A program made the translations under genes and the position numbers. Under the pieces are notes generated by a model. The model did not search any database. It worked only from the letters and a program-made list of their open reading frames with translations, and was not told the DNA's origin. From Lentzea cavernae (GTDB lineage: Bacteria; Actinomycetota; Actinomycetes; Mycobacteriales; Pseudonocardiaceae): a stretch of 64,000 bases of DNA. The stretch lies in assembly GCF_014653695.1 (NCBI RefSeq), contig NZ_BNAR01000019.1, positions 62,001-126,000 of the forward strand, in the 5' to 3' direction. Of this stretch, positions 44,817 to 53,345 are shown piece by piece; position 1 is the stretch's first letter; the number at the start of each line of letters is the position of its first letter.

Positions 44817-45496
44817 CGCGGGCCGAAGCGGTACCCGAAGCCGCGCACAGTGTGGATGTGACCGGGGTCGGAGGGCACGTCCTCGATCTTCGCGCGCAGG
44901 CGTTGCACGCACGCGTCGACGAGCCGGGAGTCGCCGAGGTAGTCGTGCTCCCAGACGGCCTCGAGGATCTGCTGGCGGGTCAGCACCCGGCCGGGGGTGC
45001 GGGAGAGTTCGAGCAGCAGCTTCAGCTCGGTCGGGGTCAGCGCGACCTTCACGTCGTTCTTGAGCACCTGCAGCCCCGCCCGATCGATCAGCAGCGAACC
45101 GTGGCGCTCGACGGACGACGGCTCGGCGACGGTGCGCCGCAGCACAGCGCGGATGCGGGCCTCCAGCACGCGCGGTTCGACGGGCTTGACCACGTAGTCG
45201 TCCGCGCCCGCCTCCAGGCCCGCGACCACGTCGAAGTCGTCACCGCGCGCGGTGAGCATGATGATCGGCACCTCGGCGTGCGTGCGCATCCGGCGGCACG
45301 TCTCGAAGCCGTCGATGCCGGGCAGCATGATGTCGAGGACCACGATGTCGGGGCGGGACTCGCGGAGCTTCTCGACGCCCTCCTCGCCCGTTCCCGCCGC
45401 CCGGACCTCGTGCCCCTGGCGGCGCAACGCGAGCCCGAGTCCTTCCCGCACCGAGGGGTCGTCTTCCACCAGCAGGACCGTCGCCACGAGATCCAT
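44813..45496 (-). CDS. OmpR/PhoB-family response regulator
   Basis: A 227-residue regulator with a receiver domain (Asp in DIVVLDIMLPGIDG, Lys in DYVVKPVEP) and a winged-helix C-terminus (LTPTELKLLLELSRTPGRVL, then VDACVQRLRAKIED and VRGFGYRF). I use ATG 45496 (MDLVATVLLVEDD). Its sequence style resembles CseB of the Streptomyces envelope stress system. It leads the kinase/lipoprotein operon and diverges from the PAP2 gene. Confidence 0.92.
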   Translation of the reverse strand: MDLVATVLLVEDDPSVREGLGLALRRQGHEVRAAGTGEEGVEKLRESRPDIVVLDIMLPGIDGFETCRRMRTHAEVPIIMLTARGDDFDVVAGLEAGADDYVVKPVEPRVLEARIRAVLRRTVAEPSSVERHGSLLIDRAGLQVLKNDVKVALTPTELKLLLELSRTPGRVLTRQQILEAVWEHDYLGDSRLVDACVQRLRAKIEDVPSDPGHIHTVRGFGYRFGPR

Positions 45497-45589
45497 TATC
45501 GGCGGGAGACGGCACCGGCGCCCGATCTGTAGCGGAACCATGACATGGCGTGGACGTTCCCGTAGACCGGCGCACGGAGTCTCGAACGC

Positions 45590-46564
45590 ATGGCCGGAAG
45601 CTTGCTGGGATTCCTCTTCACGTACTTCGCGCTGGTGTGGACGTCGTTCGGGCAGAAGGCGGAGAACGCCGCGTTGCCGGAGCTGTCACTGCAACGGTCG
45701 TGGGCGTCCAACGTGGACATGGCGATTCTCGTCGCCGCCGTCCTCGTGATGCTCTTCGCGCGCACGAAGTCGCTCCCGCCGCTGGTGCTGCTCGGCGGTT
45801 CGGTGCTGGGGGCGCAGGTCCTGAAGCTCTACGTGCTCGTGCGGCCGCCGTTGGACGACGACGCCGTGCTGGTGCACAACAGCTTCCCGAGTGGACACAC
45901 GACCGCGGCGGTGGCGTCGGTGATCGCGGTGACCATGGCGGTGCCGAAGCGGTTCGCGCTGGTCGTGGCGGTGCCCGGGGCGCTGGGCGCGGGGGCGGTC
46001 GCGGCGGAGACGGTGTCGCTCGGCTGGCACCGGTTCAGCGACACGCTCGGCGCGGCGCTGCTGGTCTCGACGCTCGCGTTCCTGCTGCTGCGCAAGTGGA
46101 CCGCGGGACTTCTCGTGCCGCCCGTGCTGGCCGTGGGCGGTGTCTGGCTGGTGGTGAGCCACCCGCAGGTCACGCCGCCGACTCTCGCCGGCGTCGTGAC
46201 CGCGGGTGTGGTGCTGCACTTCGGGTGGGTCGTGAGCGGTCTCGGCCGTCGGGGTGACCAGGACCGCTCACGACCGGGATCACTCGTCGTGATCGGTGGC
46301 GATCAGTCCGGCGATGGCGTCCAGAGCGGCATCCGCTCCGTCCCCCTCGGCGGTGAGCACCACCTCGTCACCATGCATGGCGCCCAGGGTCATCAGACCC
46401 AGGACACTCGCCGCGTCAACGGCTTCGCCGCCGTCCTTGGCGATGCTGACCGTGACCGGCTGGTCCGCGGCGGCCTTCGCCAGCAGTGCGGCAGGCCGGG
46501 CGTGCAGTCCGACCTTGCTGGCCACGGTGACCCGTCGCTCGGCCATGATGGTTCCTCCCGGTAG
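45590..46564 (+). CDS. PAP2-family phosphatase with antisense-overlapping tail
   Basis: A membrane phosphatase of the PAP2/undecaprenyl-phosphatase superfamily. Motifs are KLYVLVRPPL, FPSGHTTAAV and GWHRFSDTLGAA, corresponding to the three catalytic blocks, within six predicted membrane segments (residues 1 to about 220). The frame then continues for about 100 residues of low-complexity sequence through the entire ptsH gene on the opposite strand, because no stop occurs before 46564. The natural protein may end earlier if there is a frameshift near 46250, where a tga appears in another frame. Divergent from the response-regulator gene. Confidence 0.75.
   Translation: MAGSLLGFLFTYFALVWTSFGQKAENAALPELSLQRSWASNVDMAILVAAVLVMLFARTKSLPPLVLLGGSVLGAQVLKLYVLVRPPLDDDAVLVHNSFPSGHTTAAVASVIAVTMAVPKRFALVVAVPGALGAGAVAAETVSLGWHRFSDTLGAALLVSTLAFLLLRKWTAGLLVPPVLAVGGVWLVVSHPQVTPPTLAGVVTAGVVLHFGWVVSGLGRRGDQDRSRPGSLVVIGGDQSGDGVQSGIRSVPLGGEHHLVTMHGAQGHQTQDTRRVNGFAAVLGDADRDRLVRGGLRQQCGRPGVQSDLAGHGDPSLGHDGSSR
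46280..46546 (-). CDS. ptsH: Phosphocarrier protein HPr
   Basis: An 88-residue PTS phosphocarrier. His15 in VGLHARPAALLA is the residue phosphorylated by Enzyme I. Ser47 in DAASVLGLMTLGA aligns with the regulatory serine of other HPr proteins. It follows the PTS permease gene by 30 nt and probably shares its transcript. Enzyme I is not in the window. The whole gene lies antisense to the PAP2 tail. Confidence 0.95.
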   Translation of the reverse strand: MAERRVTVASKVGLHARPAALLAKAAADQPVTVSIAKDGGEAVDAASVLGLMTLGAMHGDEVVLTAEGDGADAALDAIAGLIATDHDE

Positions 46565-46576
46565 AGCTGGTTGTGC

Positions 46577-47857
46577 TTACTGCTGGTCGTTGCGGGTGCG
46601 CGTCTCGCGCACCGCGGTGTCACCGGTGCTGCCGACGACGCTCTCGTCGGCCTCGGGTGCCTCGTCGTCCTCGCGACCCGGCGTCTTCAGGTTCCACTTG
46701 GTGATGACGAAGCGGAACAGGAAGTAGTAGATCGCCGCGTACACGAGTCCGAGGATGATCAGCATCCACGGCTTCTGCGCGATGTTCCAGTTCAGGATGA
46801 AGTCGATCGCACCGGCCGAGAACGAGAACCCGTCGTGGGCGCCCAGGGCGTTCGAGATCGCCAGCGAGGTACCGGTCAGCACCGCGTGGATCAGGTACAG
46901 CGGCCACGCCACGAACATGAACGCGAACTCGAGCGGCTCCGTCACACCGGTGATGAACGCGGTGAGGGCGGCGGAGCCCATGATGCCGGCGATGATCTTC
47001 TTCTGGCTGGGACGCGCGGTGTGCACGATCGCCAGGGCGGCGGCGGGCAGCGCGAACATGAAGATCGGGAAGAAACCGGTCTGGAACGTGCCGGCGGTCG
47101 GGTCGCCCGCGAGGAAGCGCGGGATGTCACCGGTCTTCTCGTTGAACTCGCCGAACTGGAACCACACGACGTTGTTGACGATGTGGTGCAGACCCAGCGG
47201 GATCAGCAGGCGGTTGACGACGCCGTAGATGAAGGCGCCGATGATCGTGCTGCCCGTGACCCACTCACCGATGGCGGTCAGGCCCGCGTCGAACCACGGG
47301 TAGACCAGGCCGAGCAGGACGCCGACGAGCACCATCACACCGGCGACGATGATCGGCACGAACCGGCGGCCACCGAAGAAGGCCAGGTACGGGGGCAGCT
47401 TGATGCGGTGGTACTTCTGCCACAGCAGCGCCGAGAGGATGCCGACGACGATGCCGCCGAGCACCCCGTAGTTGATGACCTCGGGCTTCGCGGCCGGGTC
47501 GGTCGGCTGGTCGAGGACCAGTGGCGACATGGCCTTGAAGACGTTGGTCAGCACGACGTAGCCGACGACGCCGGCGAGCGCCGTGGAACCGTCGCCACGC
47601 CGTGCGAAGCCGACGGCGATGCCGACGGCGAACAGCAGGGCGAGGTTCGCGAACAACGCGTCGCCCGCCGCACCGATCACCGAGGCGACGGCGTTCCAGC
47701 CGAGACCGTCCTTGCCCAGCAGGTCGTCTTGACCGAAGCGGAGCAGCAGGCCTGCCGCGGGCAGCACGGCGATCGGCAGCATGAGGCTGCGACCGAAGCG
47801 TTGCAACGTGGCGAGGCCCTTGATCTCACGACCACCGGTTGCGGCGTCCGTGCTCAT
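46577..47857 (-). CDS. nagE: PTS EIIC permease (N-acetylglucosamine/glucose type)
   Basis: A 426-residue EIIC permease of the glucose superfamily. LATLQRFGRSLMLPIAVLPAAGLLLRFG starts the first helices (cited in part), NRLLIPLGLHHIVNN is the sugar-site region, and TGVTEPLEFAFMF is the signature TEP loop. Around ten membrane segments; the C-terminus is charged and has no EIIB. Together with separate EIIB and EIIA genes and DasR, GlcNAc is the likely sugar. It overlaps dasR (ATGA) and has gggaggaac before the ATG. Confidence 0.88.
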   Translation of the reverse strand: MSTDAATGGREIKGLATLQRFGRSLMLPIAVLPAAGLLLRFGQDDLLGKDGLGWNAVASVIGAAGDALFANLALLFAVGIAVGFARRGDGSTALAGVVGYVVLTNVFKAMSPLVLDQPTDPAAKPEVINYGVLGGIVVGILSALLWQKYHRIKLPPYLAFFGGRRFVPIIVAGVMVLVGVLLGLVYPWFDAGLTAIGEWVTGSTIIGAFIYGVVNRLLIPLGLHHIVNNVVWFQFGEFNEKTGDIPRFLAGDPTAGTFQTGFFPIFMFALPAAALAIVHTARPSQKKIIAGIMGSAALTAFITGVTEPLEFAFMFVAWPLYLIHAVLTGTSLAISNALGAHDGFSFSAGAIDFILNWNIAQKPWMLIILGLVYAAIYYFLFRFVITKWNLKTPGREDDEAPEADESVVGSTGDTAVRETRTRNDQQ

Positions 47858-48609
47858 CGGGTTCCTCCCTTGGCGGAGTTGGGTCCGGTACCCGGGACGG
47901 TCCGGTCCAGTTGCATGGTCACCTGGTAGAGATCGCCCCGGTACCAGGAGGTCACGTCTTCGCAGGGCCGCCCGTCGGAGCTGGCGACCCTCCTGAACAC
48001 GAGGAGCGGGCTGCCCTTGCGGACGTCGAGCGCCTTCGCGGTCTCCGCGTCGGCGGTCTCGGCCCACACGGTCTGCCGCGCGTGGTCGAGCTGAATTCCG
48101 TACCGGGTCGCGATGATCTCGTAGATCGATCCGGTCAGGTCACATCGGTCGAGCTCGGGAAGCATGTGCGGGCTGTACCAGCCGGCCTCGAGCGCCAACG
48201 GGGCCCCGTCGGCCTTGCGCAGCCGCACGACGCGGTACGCGTACTCGTCGGCCTCCAGGCCCAGCGAGGCCTTCGCGCCGGGTGCCGCCTGGTTGCAGCT
48301 GATCACCTCGGTGCTGGGTTCGACCCCGCGCGACTTCATGTCCGAGGTGAACGAGGCCAGGAAGAGCTGCAGGTCGTAGCGCCGCTTGGCGGTGAACGTC
48401 CCACGGCCCTTGGCCCGCGTGAGCAGGCCGTCTGCGACCAGTTGGCCGACTGCGGCCCGCACGGTGATGCGAGAGACTCCGTACCGCTCGGCCAGATCGC
48501 GCTCGGACGGAATCGGTGAACCGGGTGCGAGTTCCTGTTCGGCCAGCCTCCGCAGGATCTCGCGCAGCTGCGCGTGCTTGGGCTTGGGCCCCTCCACGAT
48601 CTCGTTCAC
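47854..48609 (-). CDS. dasR: GntR/HutC-family regulator DasR
   Basis: A 251-residue repressor. The winged-helix region (IPSERDLAERYGVSRITVRAAVG) is HutC-type GntR, and the UTRA effector domain follows (about 85-240, with EDVTSWYRGDLYQV). DasR proteins bind dre sites and sense aminosugar phosphates such as GlcN-6-P, controlling GlcNAc uptake, chitin use and antibiotic production. The adjacent PTS genes and the dre site at 48640 support this identity. The GTG start has ggaggtgacc. Confidence 0.88.
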   Translation of the reverse strand: MNEIVEGPKPKHAQLREILRRLAEQELAPGSPIPSERDLAERYGVSRITVRAAVGQLVADGLLTRAKGRGTFTAKRRYDLQLFLASFTSDMKSRGVEPSTEVISCNQAAPGAKASLGLEADEYAYRVVRLRKADGAPLALEAGWYSPHMLPELDRCDLTGSIYEIIATRYGIQLDHARQTVWAETADAETAKALDVRKGSPLLVFRRVASSDGRPCEDVTSWYRGDLYQVTMQLDRTVPGTGPNSAKGGTR

Positions 48610-48639
48610 TCGGTCACCTCCTCGCTAGTGGTACTTTCC

Positions 48640-48649
48640 GGTCTAGACC
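48640..48649. promoter_or_regulatory. DasR operator (dre) between divergent PTS genes
   Basis: GGTCTAGACC, a perfect palindrome extending to TCCGGTCTAGACCAGT, matches the dre core (ACTGGTCTAGACCAGT type). It is 31 nt from the dasR start and 72 nt from the EIIB start. It would let DasR control itself, the permease and both small PTS genes. Confidence 0.85.
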
Positions 48650-48720
48650 AGTTGGTGCGGGAGAATGCTCCGCGCACCGAGCGGGTGTCAACCGCTGTTA
48701 CGGGAACGAGAGGTACGAAC

Positions 48721-48957
48721 GTGGCTGACGAGAAGGCTCAGAAGATCCTCGAGGCGCTGGGTGGCCGGGACAACATCATCGAGATCGAGCCCTGCATCAC
48801 CCGCCTGCGGTGCGAGCTCGAAGACGGCTCGGTCGTGAACGAGAAGGCCCTGAAGGCGTTGGGAGCGCACGGAGTCATGCGTTCCGGCAACGTCGTCCAG
48901 GTCGTCGTCGGACCCGAGGCGGACACCATCGCGTCGGACATCGAGGACCTGCTGTGA
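48721..48957 (+). CDS. nagF: PTS EIIB component (GlcNAc/glucose type)
   Basis: A 78-residue stand-alone EIIB domain. Cys25 in EPCITRLRCEL is the phosphorylated cysteine; LGAHGVMRSGNVVQVVVG follows. It delivers phosphate to the sugar at the EIIC permease encoded divergently. The GTG has gagagg upstream, and its stop overlaps the EIIA start (GTGA). Confidence 0.9.
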   Translation: MADEKAQKILEALGGRDNIIEIEPCITRLRCELEDGSVVNEKALKALGAHGVMRSGNVVQVVVGPEADTIASDIEDLL

Positions 48958-49409
48958 GCGTCCGCGTCGGCAGCCCCGTCGCCGGTCGGGCGGTCGCGCT
49001 CTCCGCGGTTCCGGACCCGGTCTTCTCGCAGGCGATGGTCGGCCCCGGTGTGGCCGTCGAGCCGCTTCGATCGAAGGCCGATGTGGTCTCGCCGCTCGAC
49101 GGCACCGTCGTGACGCTGCACCCGCACGCGTTCGTGGTCGCCAACGGTGAAGGGGCGGCCGTGCTGGTCCACCTCGGCATCGACACCGTGAAGCGCAAGG
49201 GCGAGGGCTTCGAGCTGCACGTCGTCAAGGGCGAGCAGGTCCAGGCCGGTCAGAAGATCGTGACGTGGGACCCGGCCGAGGTCGAGGCGGCCGGGTTCGC
49301 GCCGATCTGCCCGGTCATCGCGCTGGACGCGTCGGCGGAGGCGCTCGCCGACCTGGCGCAGGACGTGGACGTGGCGGCGAACGACGCCCTGTTCGACTGG
49401 TCCCGCTGA
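48954..49409 (+). CDS. crr: PTS EIIA component (Crr type)
   Basis: A 151-residue EIIA of the glucose family. His73 in VLVHLGIDTV is the phosphorylation site and HPHAFVVAN carries the neighbouring conserved His. VSPLDGTVVTL and IVTWDPAEVEAAG are family landmarks. Coupled to the EIIB gene and presumably under the same dre site. Confidence 0.93.
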   Translation: MSVRVGSPVAGRAVALSAVPDPVFSQAMVGPGVAVEPLRSKADVVSPLDGTVVTLHPHAFVVANGEGAAVLVHLGIDTVKRKGEGFELHVVKGEQVQAGQKIVTWDPAEVEAAGFAPICPVIALDASAEALADLAQDVDVAANDALFDWSR

Positions 49410-49475
49410 ACCGTGCTCGAAGCCTTGTCGTGAACGGTCCGTTCGTGACAGGCCGGAATTTGTACTGAGTCGTGC

Positions 49476-49514
49476 CGAGCAGGACCGTGGTCTCCATGAC
49501 CACGGTCCTGCTCG
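49476..49514 (+). promoter_or_regulatory. 17-bp perfect hairpin enclosing the prepilin peptidase start codon
   Basis: Arms at 49476-49492 and 49498-49514 are exact complements with a 5-nt loop (tccat). The ATG of the next gene spans the loop and right arm (49496-49498). It could end the EIIB-EIIA transcript and also hide the start codon, giving translational control. No T-tract follows. Confidence 0.65.
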
Positions 49515-49948
49515 CGTCTGCGCTGGGTTCCCTGTGGACGGTCGCCGCCGTCCTGGACGCTCCACCCTCGTCGTTCCTGCTGGCCTGGTTCGGCATCGTG
49601 CTCGCGATGATCGATCTGCGGCACCACCGGTTGCCGGACGCGCTGACCCTCCCTTTGGGCGCCGCGCTGCTCCTGACGCGGTTGCCCGGGCTGGGAGCCG
49701 CGGTGCTCTCGGCGCTCGTCTTCGGTGGCGCGCATCTCCTGGTGCGGCGGCTGCGGCCCGCCTACATGGGCGGCGGGGACGTGAAGCTCGCGTTCGGTCT
49801 CGGCGCCGCTCTGCCGCTGCCGGCGCTCTTACCTGCGGCGATCTTGTCGAGCGCGGTGACCCTGGCCGTCGCCGCGCTCCGGCGCAGGCGCGCGGTGCCG
49901 CACGGACCGGGCCTGCTGGCCGCCACCTGGGCGTTGACGACGTTGTGA
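49496..49948 (+). CDS. A24-family prepilin peptidase (short form)
   Basis: A 150-residue integral membrane aspartic peptidase lacking the N-terminal methylase domain. The two catalytic aspartates lie in AMIDLRHHRLPD and GGGDVKLAFG, the A24 signatures, among about four membrane helices. ATG 49496 sits inside the hairpin loop at 49476-49514; an upstream GTG 49472 is also in frame. Leu112 is encoded by TTA (49829-49831), a bldA-type codon. In related genomes it precedes aroC as here. It would process type IV pilin-like or Flp/Tad proteins, none of which are in the window. Confidence 0.8.
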   Translation: MTTVLLASALGSLWTVAAVLDAPPSSFLLAWFGIVLAMIDLRHHRLPDALTLPLGAALLLTRLPGLGAAVLSALVFGGAHLLVRRLRPAYMGGGDVKLAFGLGAALPLPALLPAAILSSAVTLAVAALRRRRAVPHGPGLLAATWALTTL

Positions 49949-49961
49949 AAGGATTGTGAAC

Positions 49962-51157
<1,196 letters not shown>

Positions 51158-51161
<4 letters not shown>

Positions 51162-51664
51162 GCCCCCGCTACGTCGTGGTCGGCCCGCCCGGAGCGGGCA
51201 AGACCACCGTCAGCGAGCTGCTGGCGGCGCGGCTCGGGTTGCCGTTCCGCGACGTCGACGCGGACATCGTCGAGCTGGCCGGCAAGCCCATCTCCGACAT
51301 CTTCACCGACGACGGTGAGCCCGCCTTCCGCGCCATGGAAGAGGAAGCGGTCGCCAAGGCGCTGGTCGAGCACGAGGGCGTGCTGGCGCTGGGCGGGGGA
51401 GCGGTGCTGTCCGCCACCACCCGCGAACGCCTGGGAGGGCACACCGTCGTGTTCCTGAACGTGGGCATGGCCGAGGGCGTGCGCCGCACCGGCCTCGCGG
51501 CCAACCGCCCGCTGCTGACGGGCATCAACCCGCGCGCCACGTTCAAGGCGCTGCTGGACGCGCGCCTGCCGCTGTACCGCGAGGTCGCGACGATCGAGGT
51601 CCTGACGGACTCGCTCGACCCCGACCAGGTGACCGACGCGGTGATCAAGGGAGAGCAAGCATGA
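51158..51664 (+). CDS. aroK: Shikimate kinase
   Basis: A 168-residue P-loop kinase. Walker A is GPPGAGKTT (residues 9-17), DVDADIVE binds shikimate and Mg, LALGGGAVLS is the Walker B-like turn, and ANRPLLTG the lid. Overlaps aroC and aroB by 4 nt each (GTGA and ATGA). Confidence 0.96.
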
Positions 51665-52770
51665 CCGAGCCCGTGCGCATCCGGGTCGCCGCGAAGAAGC
51701 CCTACGACGTCGTGATCGGCCGCGGCCTGCTCGGCGACATCGTCGAGTTCCTCTCGGCCACGGCCAAGATCGCGATCGTCCACCAGCCGACGCTGGCCGA
51801 GACGGCGAAGGTGCTGGTCGACGAGCTCAAGGCCGTGGGCGTCGACGCCCACCGCGTCGAGGTCCCGGACGCCGAGGACGGCAAGGACCTGGCCGTCGCC
51901 GGCTTCTGCTGGGACGTGCTGGGCAAGATCGGCCTGTCGCGCTCCGACGTCGTCGTGGGCCTCGGCGGCGGCGCGGTCACCGACCTCGCCGGTTTCGTCG
52001 CCTCCACGTGGATGCGCGGCGTGCGCCTGGTCAACATCCCGACGACGCTGCTCGGCATGGTCGACGCGGCCGTCGGCGGCAAGACCGGCATCAACACCGA
52101 CGCGGGCAAGAACCTCGTCGGCACGTTCTACGAGCCGGACGCCATCTTCGTCGACCTCGCCACCCTGGAAACGTTGCCGCGCAACGAACTCATCGCGGGC
52201 ATGGCCGAGATCGTGAAGGGCGGCTTCATCGCCGACCCGGTCATCCTCGACCTGATCGAGGCCGACCCCCGGGCCGCCCTCGACCCGACGGGCGACGTGC
52301 TCGCCGACCTGGTCCGCCGCAAGGTCCAGATCAAGGCCGACGTCGTCACGACCGACCTGCGCGAGTCGAACCTGCGCGAGATCCTCAACTACGGCCACAC
52401 CCTCGGCCACGCCATCGAACGCCGCGAGCGCTACCGCTGGCGCCACGGCGCCGCCATCAGCGTGGGCCTCGTCTTCGCCGCCGAACTGGCCCGCCTGGCA
52501 GGCCGCCTCGACGACGAGACCGCAGACCGCCACAAGCGCGTCCTCGAACTCCTCGGCCTGCCCACCACCTACGACCCGGACGCCCTCGGCCAGCTCATGG
52601 AGGGCATGAAGGTCGACAAGAAGAACAAGGCGGGCGTCCTCCGCTTCGTGGTCCTCGACGGCCTGGCCAAACCCGGCCGCCTCGAAGGCCCGGACCCGGC
52701 CCTGATCGCCGCCGCCTACTCGGCCGTCGCCGCCGAGCCCAAGTCCTCCGGCGGGACGGTGCTCCTGTGA
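51661..52770 (+). CDS. aroB: 3-dehydroquinate synthase
   Basis: A 369-residue NAD- and zinc-dependent cyclase. GGGAVTDLAGFVASTWMRG binds NAD; GKTGINTDAGKNLVGTFY the phosphate; and NYGHTLGHAIE holds the zinc histidines. Length and start ATG are standard. Overlaps aroK and aroQ by 4 nt. Confidence 0.96.
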   Translation: MTEPVRIRVAAKKPYDVVIGRGLLGDIVEFLSATAKIAIVHQPTLAETAKVLVDELKAVGVDAHRVEVPDAEDGKDLAVAGFCWDVLGKIGLSRSDVVVGLGGGAVTDLAGFVASTWMRGVRLVNIPTTLLGMVDAAVGGKTGINTDAGKNLVGTFYEPDAIFVDLATLETLPRNELIAGMAEIVKGGFIADPVILDLIEADPRAALDPTGDVLADLVRRKVQIKADVVTTDLRESNLREILNYGHTLGHAIERRERYRWRHGAAISVGLVFAAELARLAGRLDDETADRHKRVLELLGLPTTYDPDALGQLMEGMKVDKKNKAGVLRFVVLDGLAKPGRLEGPDPALIAAAYSAVAAEPKSSGGTVLL

Positions 52771-53195
52771 AGGTCCTGGTCCTCAACGGCCCCAACCTCG
52801 ACCGCCTGGGCACCCGCGAGCCCCTCATCTACGGCAGCACCACCCACGCCGACCTGGTCGACATGTGCGTGGCCGAGGGCAAGGACCTCGGCTTCGACGT
52901 CGAGGTCCGCCAGACCGCCCACGAGGGCGAGATGGTCAAGTGGCTGCACGAGGCCGCCGACACCTCGACCCCCGTGGTGCTCAACGGCGCCGCCTGGACC
53001 CACTACTCGATCGCCCTGCGCGACGCCTGCTCCCAGCTCACCGCCCCCCTCGTCGAGGTGCACATCTCGAACATCCACCAGCGCGAGGAGTTCCGGCACC
53101 ACAGCGTGGTCTCGGCGGTGGCGAGCGGCGTGATCGTCGGGCTCGGCGTGGAGGGCTACCTGCTGGCGCTGCGCTGGCTGTCGCTCAAGAAGTAG
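52767..53195 (+). CDS. aroQ: Type II 3-dehydroquinate dehydratase
   Basis: A 142-residue dodecameric type II dehydroquinase. NGPNLDRLGTREP carries the catalytic Arg, YGSTTHADL the lid that normally ends in Tyr, and VEVHISNIHQREEFRHHSV the catalytic His. The last enzyme in the operon; its 3' end is overlapped on the opposite strand by a small gene. Confidence 0.95.
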   Translation: MKVLVLNGPNLDRLGTREPLIYGSTTHADLVDMCVAEGKDLGFDVEVRQTAHEGEMVKWLHEAADTSTPVVLNGAAWTHYSIALRDACSQLTAPLVEVHISNIHQREEFRHHSVVSAVASGVIVGLGVEGYLLALRWLSLKK

Positions 53196-53329
53196 CGCCA
53201 GCCCAGCAGGGTCACGGCGGCGAGTGCGGTCGTGCTGATGAAGACCGCCTCCACCGCGTTCGTGCTTGAGCCGCGGTCTCGCGGGAGTTGGTGGTCATGG
53301 CCGCCCTTGGCCCCGGGCTCAAGGGACAT
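53156..53329 (-). CDS. Small single-pass membrane protein (57 residues)
   Basis: A short reading frame, ATG 53329 to TAG 53156, encodes MSLEPGAKGGHDHQLPRDRG followed by a hydrophobic helix EAVFISTTALAAVTLLGWRYF (in part; about residues 27-47) and a short basic tail. gcgga just upstream may act as ribosome site. It starts 16 nt after the GNAT stop on the same strand and overlaps the aroQ end by 40 bp antisense. The charged head plus clean membrane segment make it a better candidate than a random frame. No known family. Confidence 0.5.
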   Translation of the reverse strand: MSLEPGAKGGHDHQLPRDRGSSTNAVEAVFISTTALAAVTLLGWRYFLSDSQRSASR

Positions 53330-53345
53330 TCCGCGTTCGGACGTG

